Source: Clostridiales bacterium (lineage in GTDB: Bacteria; Bacillota; Clostridia; Oscillospirales; Acutalibacteraceae). Taken from it: DNA of 64,000 nucleotides. Within the stretch, counting starts at the first letter, position 1, and each line of letters opens with the position of its first letter. Under the pieces are notes generated by a model. The model was given only the letters and a program-made list of their open reading frames with translations, had not been told where the DNA came from and did no database searches. Location: positions 1-64,000 of the forward strand of contig JAAYSC010000040.1 in NCBI GenBank assembly GCA_012524025.1, read 5' to 3'. Shown here piece by piece: positions 1 to 8,645 of the stretch. Position numbers and translations under genes: made by a program.

Positions 1-6
1 AATCAT

Positions 7-68
7 CTTGCATACACCTCAGTTCGTGTTTTTTCGCAAATTCATTGTACTGATTCTTTGTATGCAAG
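7..68 (+). other. possible 3' end of a structured RNA
   Basis: A perfect 10-bp inverted repeat, CTTGCATACA at 7-16 and TGTATGCAAG at 59-68, encloses 42 bases and runs directly into a strong terminator hairpin at 66-101. This is how the end of a small structured RNA, or the leader or tail of an upstream transcript, can look. The window cuts off anything further 5', so no family can be assigned. One frame is open to a stop at 121-123, but it would read through the terminator stem and resembles no protein I know. Confidence 0.3.
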
Positions 69-101
69 GGAAGTGGTTCGCGCCATTTCCCTTTATTTTT
101 T
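66..101 (+). terminator. intrinsic terminator
   Basis: An 11-bp stem (66-76 with 83-93, one G-T pair) with a TTCGCG loop is followed by TATTTTTT. It ends whatever transcript enters from the left edge. Confidence 0.75.
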
Positions 102-179
102 GCCAATGATAATTTTACACTAAGAATAATTTGAGACGGCAGACTTTAGAAACGAAGATAATTAATAAGTTTATAACTG

Positions 180-210
180 ACCGGATGGCATGTGAATGCT
201 GTCCGGTTTT
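180..210 (+). terminator. second intrinsic terminator
   Basis: A 12-bp stem, ACCGGATGGCAT at 180-191 with ATGCTGTCCGGT at 196-207 (two G-T pairs), has a GTGA loop and is followed by TTT ACC TTTT. With the hairpin at 66-101 it insulates the penicillin-binding protein gene from upstream transcription. Confidence 0.7.
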
Positions 211-279
211 ACCTTTTGAATTTTTCAAAAAGCAATCCAAAACCAAATAAACTATTGTTAACAAAAGACTTGAACAGGC

Positions 280-308
280 TAAACAAATCGGCCGGAATGT
301 GTTATAAT
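280..308 (+). promoter_or_regulatory. extended -10 promoter of the PBP gene
   Basis: TATAAT at 303-308 is preceded by TGT (300-302), an extended -10 element. A weak -35 (TAAACA, 280-285) lies 17 bases upstream. It is placed 27 bases before the TTG start. Confidence 0.65.
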
Positions 309-334
309 ATCAGCCATAAAGGGGAGTGTGCTTT

Positions 335-2599
335 TTGAGTCAAAATAATTTTAACGACATTACTTTTAATCAAAAACCAAATAAACCATCCCATAATGAC
401 AGGAAGTTTAAGCCGTTTAAAAAAGCTATAACGGTTTTACTTGCTTTCATTGCTGTTGTTGCCATAACTTCAGTCACTGTCTTGGCTTATGTTGTTGGCA
501 ACATTTATTCTTTTGCAAATGGTGAAGCGAAAATAGTTTTAGAAGAATACATGCGCGGCCAAAGCAGAACTTCTTTTGTCTATGCAACCGATAAGGAAGG
601 CAAAGAGGTTCTTATAGAAAAACTGCATGGCGAAGAAAACAGAGTATGGGCCAATTTGGAGGAAATGTCGCCTTATATTTCAAAAGCTTTTGTAGCTCTT
701 GAAGATAAACGCTTTGAGGATCACAAAGGCGTTGATTGGATTCGTTTTGTAGGTGTAATGACTAAATATAACTTTGAACAAGGGGCCTCAACAATAACAC
801 AACAGCTTATAAAAAACTTGACCGGTGAAAATGATGTAACGGTTGTAAGAAAATTCAGTGAAATATTATCAGCTCTAAATCTAGAGCGCCATTATTCAAA
901 AGACTTGATTTTAGAAACTTACCTGAATACAGTGGCACTTGGTAACGGTTGTTACGGTGTCAGAACCGCTTCCGAAAAATATTTCGGTAAAGATGTAAAT
1001 GAGCTTAACATTGCCGAAAGTGCCTGTTTGGCTGCAATTACTCAGGCCCCTTATACTAAAGATCCGCTTTATCATTTTGAAAACAACAGGGAACGGCAAA
1101 AAATCTGCTTAAAATATATGTTGGAACAAGAAATGATATCTAAATCGGAATATGAAGAAGCTCTTAATCACAAAGTTTTATTGACTAACAGCCCGGATTA
1201 TATCCCCAAAAAAGATGACAAGAGTAAAGTAGATAAAGAGCAAAAATTTCAAAGCTTTTATATCGACTTTATTATTCAAAATGTTATTGACGACTTGGTT
1301 GAAAAACATGACTTAACCGTTCAAGAAGCTACAAGAAAAATTTATTACGGTGGTTTGAAAATTTATGCCGCCATTGATTTAGATGTTCAAAAAGCTTTGG
1401 AAGATGTTTATGTTAACAGGGTTACCTTTCCAAAACAAACTGACACTAAAGAAAGACCGGCCGTGCAATCTGCAATGACGGTTATGGATTATGAAGGAAG
1501 GGTGCTGGGTATTATTGGTCAAGCCGGTGAAAAAACCGGTAACAGGGTCCTCAACAGAGCAGCAAACTCACCCAGGCAACCGGGCTCTTCTATCAAACCT
1601 TTAGCTACCTATGCGCCGGCAATTGAGCGAAATTTAGTTACCTGGTCAAGCCTAATTCTTGATAAGGCTTTTCCTTATCAAGGTAAGACGCAGTGGCCCA
1701 AAAATGTTGACAACAGCTACGGCTCCGGCTCTCGGGTTACTGTGCAAAGGGCTTTGGAGAAATCGCATAACACAGTGGCGGCAAGGCTTTGTGTTGATTA
1801 TGTTACACCGTCAAAAGCCTTTGACTTTCTAAAAGAAAATTTTCACATTTCCACACTTGACCCTAAAGGCGATCCTTTCGCAGCCCCCATGGCCTTAGGG
1901 GCCTTAACAAAAGGTGTAACAACCTTGGATATGGCTGCGGCCTATGCCGCTTTTGGCAACGGTGGCTTATACTATAAACCTTATAGTTATTATAAGGTGA
2001 CAAACAATGATGGCAGCGAAGTATTGCTGGAAAACAAACCTTCAGGTGAACAAGTTATCGCCCCGGATACCGCCGATGTTATGTGTTCAATGTTGCAAAC
2101 AGTTCCGATTGGAGCTTATGGAAAGGCCGCAAATGCAAGACGTTTTCAAATTATGTGCAAGACAGGTACTACCGACAAAGAGCATGACAGATGGTTTTGC
2201 GGTGGCTCGCCGCACTTTGTTGCAGCCGTTTGGTATGGTTATGATTTACCAAGAAAAATTAATCAATCCCCAAACCCTGCCGGCATGATATTTTTCGAGG
2301 TGTTTGACAGAATCAGCAAGGGGATGCCGGATAAGACTTTTTCGCGAAGCGATCTGGCCGTCGAAAAGAACTACTGCCTTAATTCCGGATTGTTAGCGAG
2401 CGCAAACTGTCAATCAACCGCAAAGGGCTGGTATCGAATCGGAAATCTCCCTTCAACTTGTACTTCTTGCAGTGCTCCGGCTCAAAAGCTTCCGGATGGT
2501 GTTGATGATCTAATTGATGGTGTACTCGACGGTATTGCAGGTGTCGTGGACGAAATTGCCGGCCAATTTACCAAACCTGCGGTTAGAAATGATGATTGA
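335..2599 (+). CDS. ponA: class A penicillin-binding protein (PBP1A-like)
   Basis: Bifunctional peptidoglycan synthase, membrane-anchored with its catalytic domains outside. A short cytoplasmic N-terminus is followed by one membrane segment (about residues 30-55). The GT51 glycosyltransferase domain carries the EDKRFEDH motif with catalytic Glu near 123. The transpeptidase domain shows SSIK (nucleophile Ser about 418), SHN (about 477) and KTGTT (about 609), so both activities look intact. The frame is open from a GTG at 326, but that codon lies inside the ribosome site AAGGGGAG (319-326). The TTG at 335, 8 bases after the site, is the better start and gives 754 residues. The pyrimidine genes begin 9 bases downstream, so it may be co-transcribed with them. 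The gene symbol follows Bacillus usage. Confidence 0.93.
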   Translation: MSQNNFNDITFNQKPNKPSHNDRKFKPFKKAITVLLAFIAVVAITSVTVLAYVVGNIYSFANGEAKIVLEEYMRGQSRTSFVYATDKEGKEVLIEKLHGEENRVWANLEEMSPYISKAFVALEDKRFEDHKGVDWIRFVGVMTKYNFEQGASTITQQLIKNLTGENDVTVVRKFSEILSALNLERHYSKDLILETYLNTVALGNGCYGVRTASEKYFGKDVNELNIAESACLAAITQAPYTKDPLYHFENNRERQKICLKYMLEQEMISKSEYEEALNHKVLLTNSPDYIPKKDDKSKVDKEQKFQSFYIDFIIQNVIDDLVEKHDLTVQEATRKIYYGGLKIYAAIDLDVQKALEDVYVNRVTFPKQTDTKERPAVQSAMTVMDYEGRVLGIIGQAGEKTGNRVLNRAANSPRQPGSSIKPLATYAPAIERNLVTWSSLILDKAFPYQGKTQWPKNVDNSYGSGSRVTVQRALEKSHNTVAARLCVDYVTPSKAFDFLKENFHISTLDPKGDPFAAPMALGALTKGVTTLDMAAAYAAFGNGGLYYKPYSYYKVTNNDGSEVLLENKPSGEQVIAPDTADVMCSMLQTVPIGAYGKAANARRFQIMCKTGTTDKEHDRWFCGGSPHFVAAVWYGYDLPRKINQSPNPAGMIFFEVFDRISKGMPDKTFSRSDLAVEKNYCLNSGLLASANCQSTAKGWYRIGNLPSTCTSCSAPAQKLPDGVDDLIDGVLDGIAGVVDEIAGQFTKPAVRNDD

Positions 2600-2608
2600 G
2601 GTGTTAAC

Positions 2609-3886
2609 TTGAAGAGTATTTTAATTAAAAACGCTGAGGTCTTTTCAAGGGAGGAAAAAAGTTTTATAAAATCAGATGTCTTAATTATCGGTGGCCTCAT
2701 ATCAAAAATAGATGACGATATTAATTTTGATGCTGACCTTGAAATTAGGGCTGATGGTTTATTTTTAGCACCCGGGCTGGTAGATATACATGTGCACACG
2801 CGAGACCCGGGCTTTACTTATAAGGATGATATCCTGACCGTTGCCGATTGTGCGGTGGCAGGCGGGGTTACCACCATAGTGGCCATGCCAAACACCAAGC
2901 CCACCACCGATAACGAAACTACTATTAAATATATATGCGATAAGAGCAAAAAAGCTAAAGTTAAAGTTTTGCCTTGTGCAAGTGTGAGTCATGGCCTCAA
3001 AGGCGAAGAAGCGGTGAATTTCGAGAGCTTGATAGCTGCGGGGGCATGTGCCTTTTCTGATGATGGGGAACCTGTTTCCAACGCAAAAATGTTAGCCCAT
3101 GCCATGTTAGAGTGTGAAAAACACAATAGTATTATTTTTGCGCATTGTGAAGACAAAAGCCTTGTTGGAAAGGGGATTGTTAACGAAGGCCCTATTTCAG
3201 AAAGATTGAGTGTCGAGGGCATACCGATTTCAAGTGAAAGTGTCGGTGTTGCTCGCGAAATAGCTTTGGCCAAATCCTTGGGGGCACGCATTCATATTTG
3301 CCATGTCAGTACGAAAGATGCTATTGACATAATTAGAAGTGCAAAGGCTGATGGGGTTAGAGTTACCGCCGAAACCGCGCCTCACTATTTTGTGTTTACA
3401 GAAGAAAACTTGCTTGTAAAAGATGCAGATTTTAGAATGAATCCTCCACTTAGAAGGGTAGAGGACAGGGCCGCCATAATAGAGGCTTTACAAGATGGCA
3501 CTTTGGATCTTATCGCCACAGACCACGCTCCACACACGGTTGAAGAAAAAAGCGACTTTGAAAAAGCACCCAACGGAGTTGTCGGTCTTGAAACATCTTT
3601 GGCTGCCGGGATTACCTACTTAGTCAAGGCAGGTCACATTGATATGTATCGCTTGATTGAGCTTATGAGTACTCTTCCCGCTGCAATTTTAGGACTGCCC
3701 GAGCCCGCAATAGCACCCGGTGAAACAGCGGACCTTGTCTTATTTGATCCTGATGAAGAATGGACGGTAAGCCCAGAAAAACTCGCCGGTAAATCTAAAA
3801 ACACACCCTTTAAAGGTATGAAATTAATAGGAAAAGTTAAACACACAATCTGTGCCGGTAAAATGGTTTACAATGATAACATGTGA
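2609..3886 (+). CDS. pyrC: dihydroorotase
   Basis: Cytosolic zinc amidohydrolase that cyclises carbamoyl-aspartate to dihydroorotate, the third step of UMP synthesis. The 425-residue length and the motifs are those of class I (type I) dihydroorotases: the metal-binding HVHTRDPG (His 61 and 63), FSDDG with the bridging Asp near 151, HVST and ATDHAPHT (catalytic Asp about 305). It begins at TTG with ribosome site GAGGTG (2598-2603) overlapping the PBP stop. It is followed after 9 bases by pyrF and is the first gene of the pyrC-pyrF-carB-like-pyrK-pyrD block. No aspartate transcarbamoylase gene (pyrB) is present in the window. Confidence 0.95.
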   Translation: MKSILIKNAEVFSREEKSFIKSDVLIIGGLISKIDDDINFDADLEIRADGLFLAPGLVDIHVHTRDPGFTYKDDILTVADCAVAGGVTTIVAMPNTKPTTDNETTIKYICDKSKKAKVKVLPCASVSHGLKGEEAVNFESLIAAGACAFSDDGEPVSNAKMLAHAMLECEKHNSIIFAHCEDKSLVGKGIVNEGPISERLSVEGIPISSESVGVAREIALAKSLGARIHICHVSTKDAIDIIRSAKADGVRVTAETAPHYFVFTEENLLVKDADFRMNPPLRRVEDRAAIIEALQDGTLDLIATDHAPHTVEEKSDFEKAPNGVVGLETSLAAGITYLVKAGHIDMYRLIELMSTLPAAILGLPEPAIAPGETADLVLFDPDEEWTVSPEKLAGKSKNTPFKGMKLIGKVKHTICAGKMVYNDNM

Positions 3887-3895
3887 GGTGTAATT

Positions 3896-4828
3896 ATGTC
3901 TTTTGGCTCAATGATTGAAAAAATCGTGGCAAAGAGTAATCCTACCGTAGTAGGTCTTGACCCTACCTTGGAAATGATTCCGCGTTTTATACTGGACTCA
4001 AGCCTGGAAAAGCACGGCAAAGGGTTGGAAGCGGCTGCTGAGGCGGTTTTAAGCTTTAATAAAGCTTTAATTGATGCGCTGTATGATATTGTTCCGGCTG
4101 TAAAGCCACAGTGTGCGTATTATGAAATGCTTGGTTGGCCTGGGGTAAAAGCCTTAAAAGAAACAATTGATTATGCCAAGTCAAAAGATCTGTTCGTCAT
4201 AATCGACGGTAAAAGAAATGATATCGGAACAACCATGCAAGCTTACGCTAATGCACATTTAGGTTATTCAGACATATTTGGGGAAAGTATTTCTGCATTC
4301 GGCGGTGATGCCCTGACAGTTAACGGTTACTTGGGTACAGATGGAATAAAGCCTCTTCTTACTATTTGTGATGAAGAAGATAAAGGTATTTTCGTTTTAT
4401 GCAAAACTTCCAACAAATCATCGGGTGAATTGCAGGACAAACTCATTGACGGACAATCTGTGTACAGCCATATGGGTGACTTATGCCGTCAATGGGGGGA
4501 AGATACAAGCTCAAACTATGGCTATTCGGCAGTGGGCGCCGTTGTGGGTGCCACATACCCTGAACAACTTGAAGAGCTCCGCCGTCAGCTGCCTAATACT
4601 TATTTTTTAGTCCCCGGTTATGGTGCACAGGGCGGTAAGGCTCAAGGCATTGCAGCGGCATTTGACAGCAATGGTTTAGGTGCAATTGTCAATTCATCGC
4701 GCGCTATTATGTGTGCTTACAAAAACAAAGGTTTTGATGAAAAAGATTTTGCATTAGCGGCCAGAGAAGAAGCTTTAAGAATGCGTGATGAGTTATTGGC
4801 TTATATTGCAAAACCACAATTAAAATAA
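3896..4828 (+). CDS. pyrF: orotidine 5'-phosphate decarboxylase
   Basis: Last enzyme of UMP synthesis, decarboxylating OMP. At 310 residues it belongs to the longer PyrF subfamily (type 2) rather than the 230-residue form. The N-terminal VVGLDP phosphate and ribose contact and the catalytic DGKRNDIG block (Asp about 103, Lys about 105) are intact, and VPGYGAQGG forms the phosphate-binding loop. ATG start preceded by GAGGTG. It lies between pyrC and the carB-like gene in the same direction. Residues agree with an active enzyme, in contrast to the next gene. Confidence 0.95.
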   Translation: MSFGSMIEKIVAKSNPTVVGLDPTLEMIPRFILDSSLEKHGKGLEAAAEAVLSFNKALIDALYDIVPAVKPQCAYYEMLGWPGVKALKETIDYAKSKDLFVIIDGKRNDIGTTMQAYANAHLGYSDIFGESISAFGGDALTVNGYLGTDGIKPLLTICDEEDKGIFVLCKTSNKSSGELQDKLIDGQSVYSHMGDLCRQWGEDTSSNYGYSAVGAVVGATYPEQLEELRRQLPNTYFLVPGYGAQGGKAQGIAAAFDSNGLGAIVNSSRAIMCAYKNKGFDEKDFALAAREEALRMRDELLAYIAKPQLK

Positions 4829-4880
4829 AAAGAAATACTTTGATTATAAATCTCAAGTTATATAGGAGGACTATTGTCCA

Positions 4881-7874
4881 ATGCAGCTTAAACACAGAAA
4901 AGTACTCATAATAGGTGCCGGCCCCACAGTTGTCGGCAGATCTACCGAATATGATTATGCAGCTGCTCAAACCTGTCTTGCCTTAAAAGAAGAGGGTATT
5001 AAAGTAATAATCTTAAACCCTAATGCAGCCACCATGCACACCAATAAAGAGTTTGCCGACAGTGTTTATTTAGAGCCTTTAACAGTAGAAGTGCTGGAAA
5101 AAGTCATAAAAAAAGAAAGGCCGGATGCCATCTTATCAAACCTTGGCGGATTGAGTGCGCTTGACTTAATTAATCAAGAAAAAGTTGCAGAAATTTTAGA
5201 AGAATTTGATGTGAAACTTTTGCCCTTTGGCCTTGAGGTAATTAGGCAAACCACAACCACGCAAGGGTTGAAGGAATTTTTGGCAGACATTAGCGAGCCT
5301 TTTATCAAGTCTTATCATATTAGTAATGTTGATGAGGCCACAGATCTTTCACAAAAACTTGATTTCCCCTTGGTGGTTAAAGCAGGCTTGGAATCCGAGA
5401 GGCTACCAGCAAGTTTTTGTGCAAATGAAAAAGAGCTTAAAAGCACCTTAGAAGAGCTTTTAAAAAACCAAGAGCGATATACCTATGCTCTTGAAAAAAG
5501 CATAATAGGCTGGAAAGAAGTCGAATTTGAACTTGTTAGGGACACAGATGGGCAAGTCTATATTGTTTCTAACCTTGAAAACATTGACCCGGTTGGGGTA
5601 CATGCCGGCGACAGCGTTGCAGTGACACCGGCTAAAACAATTTCAAGTGCTTTAAACAAGCTAATGGCGAAAAGTGTTGAGAACATTGCAAACAAATTAG
5701 GTCTTATCGGCTCTTGCAGTATTAAATTTGCAATAAGACCTAATTCAACTGATGAATTTGTGGTTTTGGGTATAACCCCGGGCTTTAACAGAAATTCAGC
5801 CCTTATATCAAAAGTTACCGGATATCCGATTGCACGCGTTTCCGCAAAACTGATACTTGGAAAGAAACTAAAAGAAATTCATCTTGATGTTAAATCCAAT
5901 CCGCTTCAAAATTCCGGGCCTTGTGCTGTACGCTTTCCCAAGTGGTCATTTGATAAATTAGGTTCCTTTAAAAGAAAAACCAGCAGTGTTATGCAAGCAA
6001 CCGGCGAAATCGTAGCTCTGGGTTCTAACTTTGAATCTGCCTTTATGAAGGCAGTCCGCTCTGTCAATAATAAAAATCTAACTCCGACACTTTCTCATCT
6101 TGCTGATTTGGCAGACAGTGAAATATTAAGCTTGTTGGAAGAGACGGGCGAAGATAAGATTTTTGTTGTTTATGAAGCTGTTAAGAGGCAGTTTGATAAA
6201 ACACAAATTCTAAAACTGTCCGGGATAGATATTTGGTTTCTTGAAAAATTTGCACGCTTGTCAGAAATGGAAAATGCTCTTAAATTTTCGCTTGACGAAA
6301 ATCTTTATATTGAGGCAAAGAGCTTAGGGTTTTTAGATGAAGCTATATTAATGCTAAATCCCTTGTCAACTTTTACACCCGCTCCGCCAAGCTATAAGAG
6401 TGTCAAACCTGTTAAAAAACTAATCGGGTCAAACAAGCCCTATCTTTTTTCTACATATAATCTTTCAAAAGAAGAAGAACATTCAGAAATAAAAAACAGC
6501 ACGATTAACAAGGTGCTTGTGGTAGGTGCCGGTCCCTTATCTGCAGGCCAAGCAGGGGAGTTGGACTACTGTAATGCTCAAAGTATGGCTTGTTTGAAGA
6601 AATTGGGCTTTGAGATTGTTTTGCTAAATAATAATCCGGCCTCTGTCAGCACAGGCTCGGGTTTTTCCGATAAGGTTTATATAGAACCTATTACAAACGA
6701 AGATTTTAAAAACATTTTAGAGCAGGAAAAACCGGGCTATGTTTTGGCACAATTTGCAGGCGAAAGCTCTTTGGAAATAACCCGCATAGCCGAAGAGTCC
6801 GGTGTCAGGGTCCTTGGTAGCTCATCTGAAGTTGAAGCTATTGTAAACAACAGGGATAAGCTAAAAAGACGCATTACAAACTTGGGGCTTAAAAAATTGG
6901 ACAAAGGTCTGCATAAAGCTGTAGCATTTGAGTTAGCGGTAATCAGTGACGGAAATGATGTTATTGTACCCGGTATATCGGAAAACATTGAGAAGTACCT
7001 TATAAATGCAGGTGATTCCATCGCTGTTTATCCAAGCATCAGCTTAAATCAACGAGCCAAAGATTCTGCCTTGGATTGTGCAAAAAAAATTGCACTTGAA
7101 TTGGGGATTAAAGGAATATTTAACCTACAGTTAGCCTTGTTTGAACAAGAGGTTTATGTTTTAAGTGTTTCTACCAAGGCCATGCACAATGTTCCGATGT
7201 TCAGTAAGGCGACCGGGTTTCCACTGATAAAAACAGCCGTAAACTGCATGCTGGGCAAAACAGTTGAAAAAATGGATTTGCCTGTCGGTCTGCTAAAAGA
7301 ATCTGAATATAAATATGTCAGGGTGCCGGTCTTTAGTTTTGACAAAATCAGTGGTGTCGACAGTCAATTGGGTAGTACCATGAAATCCACAGGGGAAGTT
7401 CTGGCATTTGCACCAACCTTTGAAGACGCCCTTTACAAGGGCTTGATTGCATCGGGTATGCAAATAAAAAACAAGGGAAATGTTATTATTACCGTGCGTA
7501 ATTCAGACAAAGAAGAAGTAATTGAAATAGCTGAAAAGTTTGCTCAACTGGGCTTTAATTTATATGCTACATCAGGCACTGCCTACAAACTAAATTCTAA
7601 CTGGGTCGCCACAAATTATTTAAGAAAAATTCATGAAGGCTCGCCTAATATCTTGGACCTTATCTACGAAAAAAAGGTTGTTTATGTCGTATCCACATCC
7701 GAAGAAAATAGAATTTCAATGGGGGACGATGTCTTAATCAGGCGCAAGGCTTTAGAAAATAAGATACCTACACTAACAACTATGGAAACCGCCAGAGCAC
7801 TTTTGAGATGCTTAAGTCTTAAGCGAGTTTTAGGCGATTTAGATATCATGGATATTATGAAAGTTAAGGAGTAG
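4881..7874 (+). CDS. CarB-like protein with both ATP-grasp sites degenerate
   Basis: Clear homologue of the large subunit of carbamoyl-phosphate synthase, 997 residues against the usual ~1,070, with no stop or frameshift. The two synthetase halves start near 1 and 541; the C-terminal MGS allosteric domain spans about 860-990. Compared from memory with E. coli CarB, the first half has lost the glycine-rich ATP loop (RPSFTMGG becomes VKAGLESE) and the metal-binding EMNPR (Glu299, Asn301) reads GITPG; Gln285 is Lys. The second half lacks about 65-70 residues, including its ATP loop, and EVNPR (Glu841, Asn843) reads SVSTK. WKE, ENxDxxGxHxGDS and the MGS motifs FNLYATSGTA and PNILDL remain. It occupies the usual carB slot between pyrF and pyrK, but there is no carA nearby. 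Catalysis seems impossible; a ligand-sensing or scaffold role is an inference. Ribosome site AGGAGG is 11 bases upstream of the ATG. Confidence 0.85.
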   Translation: MQLKHRKVLIIGAGPTVVGRSTEYDYAAAQTCLALKEEGIKVIILNPNAATMHTNKEFADSVYLEPLTVEVLEKVIKKERPDAILSNLGGLSALDLINQEKVAEILEEFDVKLLPFGLEVIRQTTTTQGLKEFLADISEPFIKSYHISNVDEATDLSQKLDFPLVVKAGLESERLPASFCANEKELKSTLEELLKNQERYTYALEKSIIGWKEVEFELVRDTDGQVYIVSNLENIDPVGVHAGDSVAVTPAKTISSALNKLMAKSVENIANKLGLIGSCSIKFAIRPNSTDEFVVLGITPGFNRNSALISKVTGYPIARVSAKLILGKKLKEIHLDVKSNPLQNSGPCAVRFPKWSFDKLGSFKRKTSSVMQATGEIVALGSNFESAFMKAVRSVNNKNLTPTLSHLADLADSEILSLLEETGEDKIFVVYEAVKRQFDKTQILKLSGIDIWFLEKFARLSEMENALKFSLDENLYIEAKSLGFLDEAILMLNPLSTFTPAPPSYKSVKPVKKLIGSNKPYLFSTYNLSKEEEHSEIKNSTINKVLVVGAGPLSAGQAGELDYCNAQSMACLKKLGFEIVLLNNNPASVSTGSGFSDKVYIEPITNEDFKNILEQEKPGYVLAQFAGESSLEITRIAEESGVRVLGSSSEVEAIVNNRDKLKRRITNLGLKKLDKGLHKAVAFELAVISDGNDVIVPGISENIEKYLINAGDSIAVYPSISLNQRAKDSALDCAKKIALELGIKGIFNLQLALFEQEVYVLSVSTKAMHNVPMFSKATGFPLIKTAVNCMLGKTVEKMDLPVGLLKESEYKYVRVPVFSFDKISGVDSQLGSTMKSTGEVLAFAPTFEDALYKGLIASGMQIKNKGNVIITVRNSDKEEVIEIAEKFAQLGFNLYATSGTAYKLNSNWVATNYLRKIHEGSPNILDLIYEKKVVYVVSTSEENRISMGDDVLIRRKALENKIPTLTTMETARALLRCLSLKRVLGDLDIMDIMKVKE

Positions 7875-7877
7875 ATT

Positions 7878-8645
7878 ATGGCCCCGCTTCAAAAAAAGTT
7901 TGAAATAAAAGAGAACAAAAAACTAAATGAGACTACTTTTAAGATAGTTTTTAATGCCCCGGAAATCGCTTCTATTGCCAAAGCCGGTCAATTTGTCAAT
8001 ATTCTTTGTGAAAATCGGACCTTAAGAAGGCCGATTTCAATTTGTGAAACAGAGCCCGATAAAGGACTTGTCAAAATAGTGTTTGATGTTAGGGGGGAGG
8101 GGACCGCTTGGCTTTCAAAACAAAAAAGCGGTAAAAAAATCGATATACTGGGGCCCTTAGGCAATGGTTTCCCTTGTGAAAAAGGAAACAGAGCTTTGCT
8201 TATCGGCGGTGGCTTGGGAGTTCCGCCACTCCTTGAAACTACAAAGTTTTTTGGTAAAAAGGCTGATGCAATCCTGGGATTTAAGTGTAAGGAAAATTTA
8301 ATCTTACTCGAAAATTTCAAACAAATTTGTGAAAACACTTATCTGACAAGTGATGATGGCAGCTGCGGTACCAGGGGCTTGGTTACGGATGTGATGCAAG
8401 ACCTGATCAAAACAAAAGATTACGACATCGTTTATGCTTGTGGTCCGGAAGCTATGCTAAAATCTGTGGCCAAAATATGTAGTGAGAACAAGTTGGCATG
8501 TTTTGTGTCATTAGAAGAAAGAATGGGTTGCGGCATCGGTGCTTGTTTGGTTTGCGCTTGTGCCGTTAAGGTAAACGGTGAAGTTGACTACAAGCATGTT
8601 TGTAAAGACGGGCCTGTTTTTAATGCAAGGGAGGTGGCTTGGTAA
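7878..8645 (+). CDS. pyrK: dihydroorotate dehydrogenase electron-transfer subunit
   Basis: Iron-sulfur flavoprotein of the NAD-dependent class 1B dihydroorotate dehydrogenase; it passes electrons from PyrD to NAD+. The N-terminal ferredoxin-reductase-like FAD domain has RRPISICE, and the nucleotide-binding part has IGGGLGVPPL and YACGPEAM. The C-terminal [2Fe-2S] ligands follow the family spacing in CGIGACLVC (Cys 218, 223, 226) plus a fourth Cys near 242. Starts 3 bases after the CarB-like stop; its end overlaps the beginning of pyrD, so translation is probably coupled. Confidence 0.95.
   Translation: MAPLQKKFEIKENKKLNETTFKIVFNAPEIASIAKAGQFVNILCENRTLRRPISICETEPDKGLVKIVFDVRGEGTAWLSKQKSGKKIDILGPLGNGFPCEKGNRALLIGGGLGVPPLLETTKFFGKKADAILGFKCKENLILLENFKQICENTYLTSDDGSCGTRGLVTDVMQDLIKTKDYDIVYACGPEAMLKSVAKICSENKLACFVSLEERMGCGIGACLVCACAVKVNGEVDYKHVCKDGPVFNAREVAW

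Noticed and set aside
1-123. Open frame to a stop at 121-123, as the tail of an upstream gene
   Set aside because: It would pass through a strong terminator stem, and the translation lacks any recognisable character.
4881-7874. CarB-like gene as a frameshifted pseudogene
   Set aside because: A single frame covers all domains with no internal stop; the missing segment is an in-frame loss.
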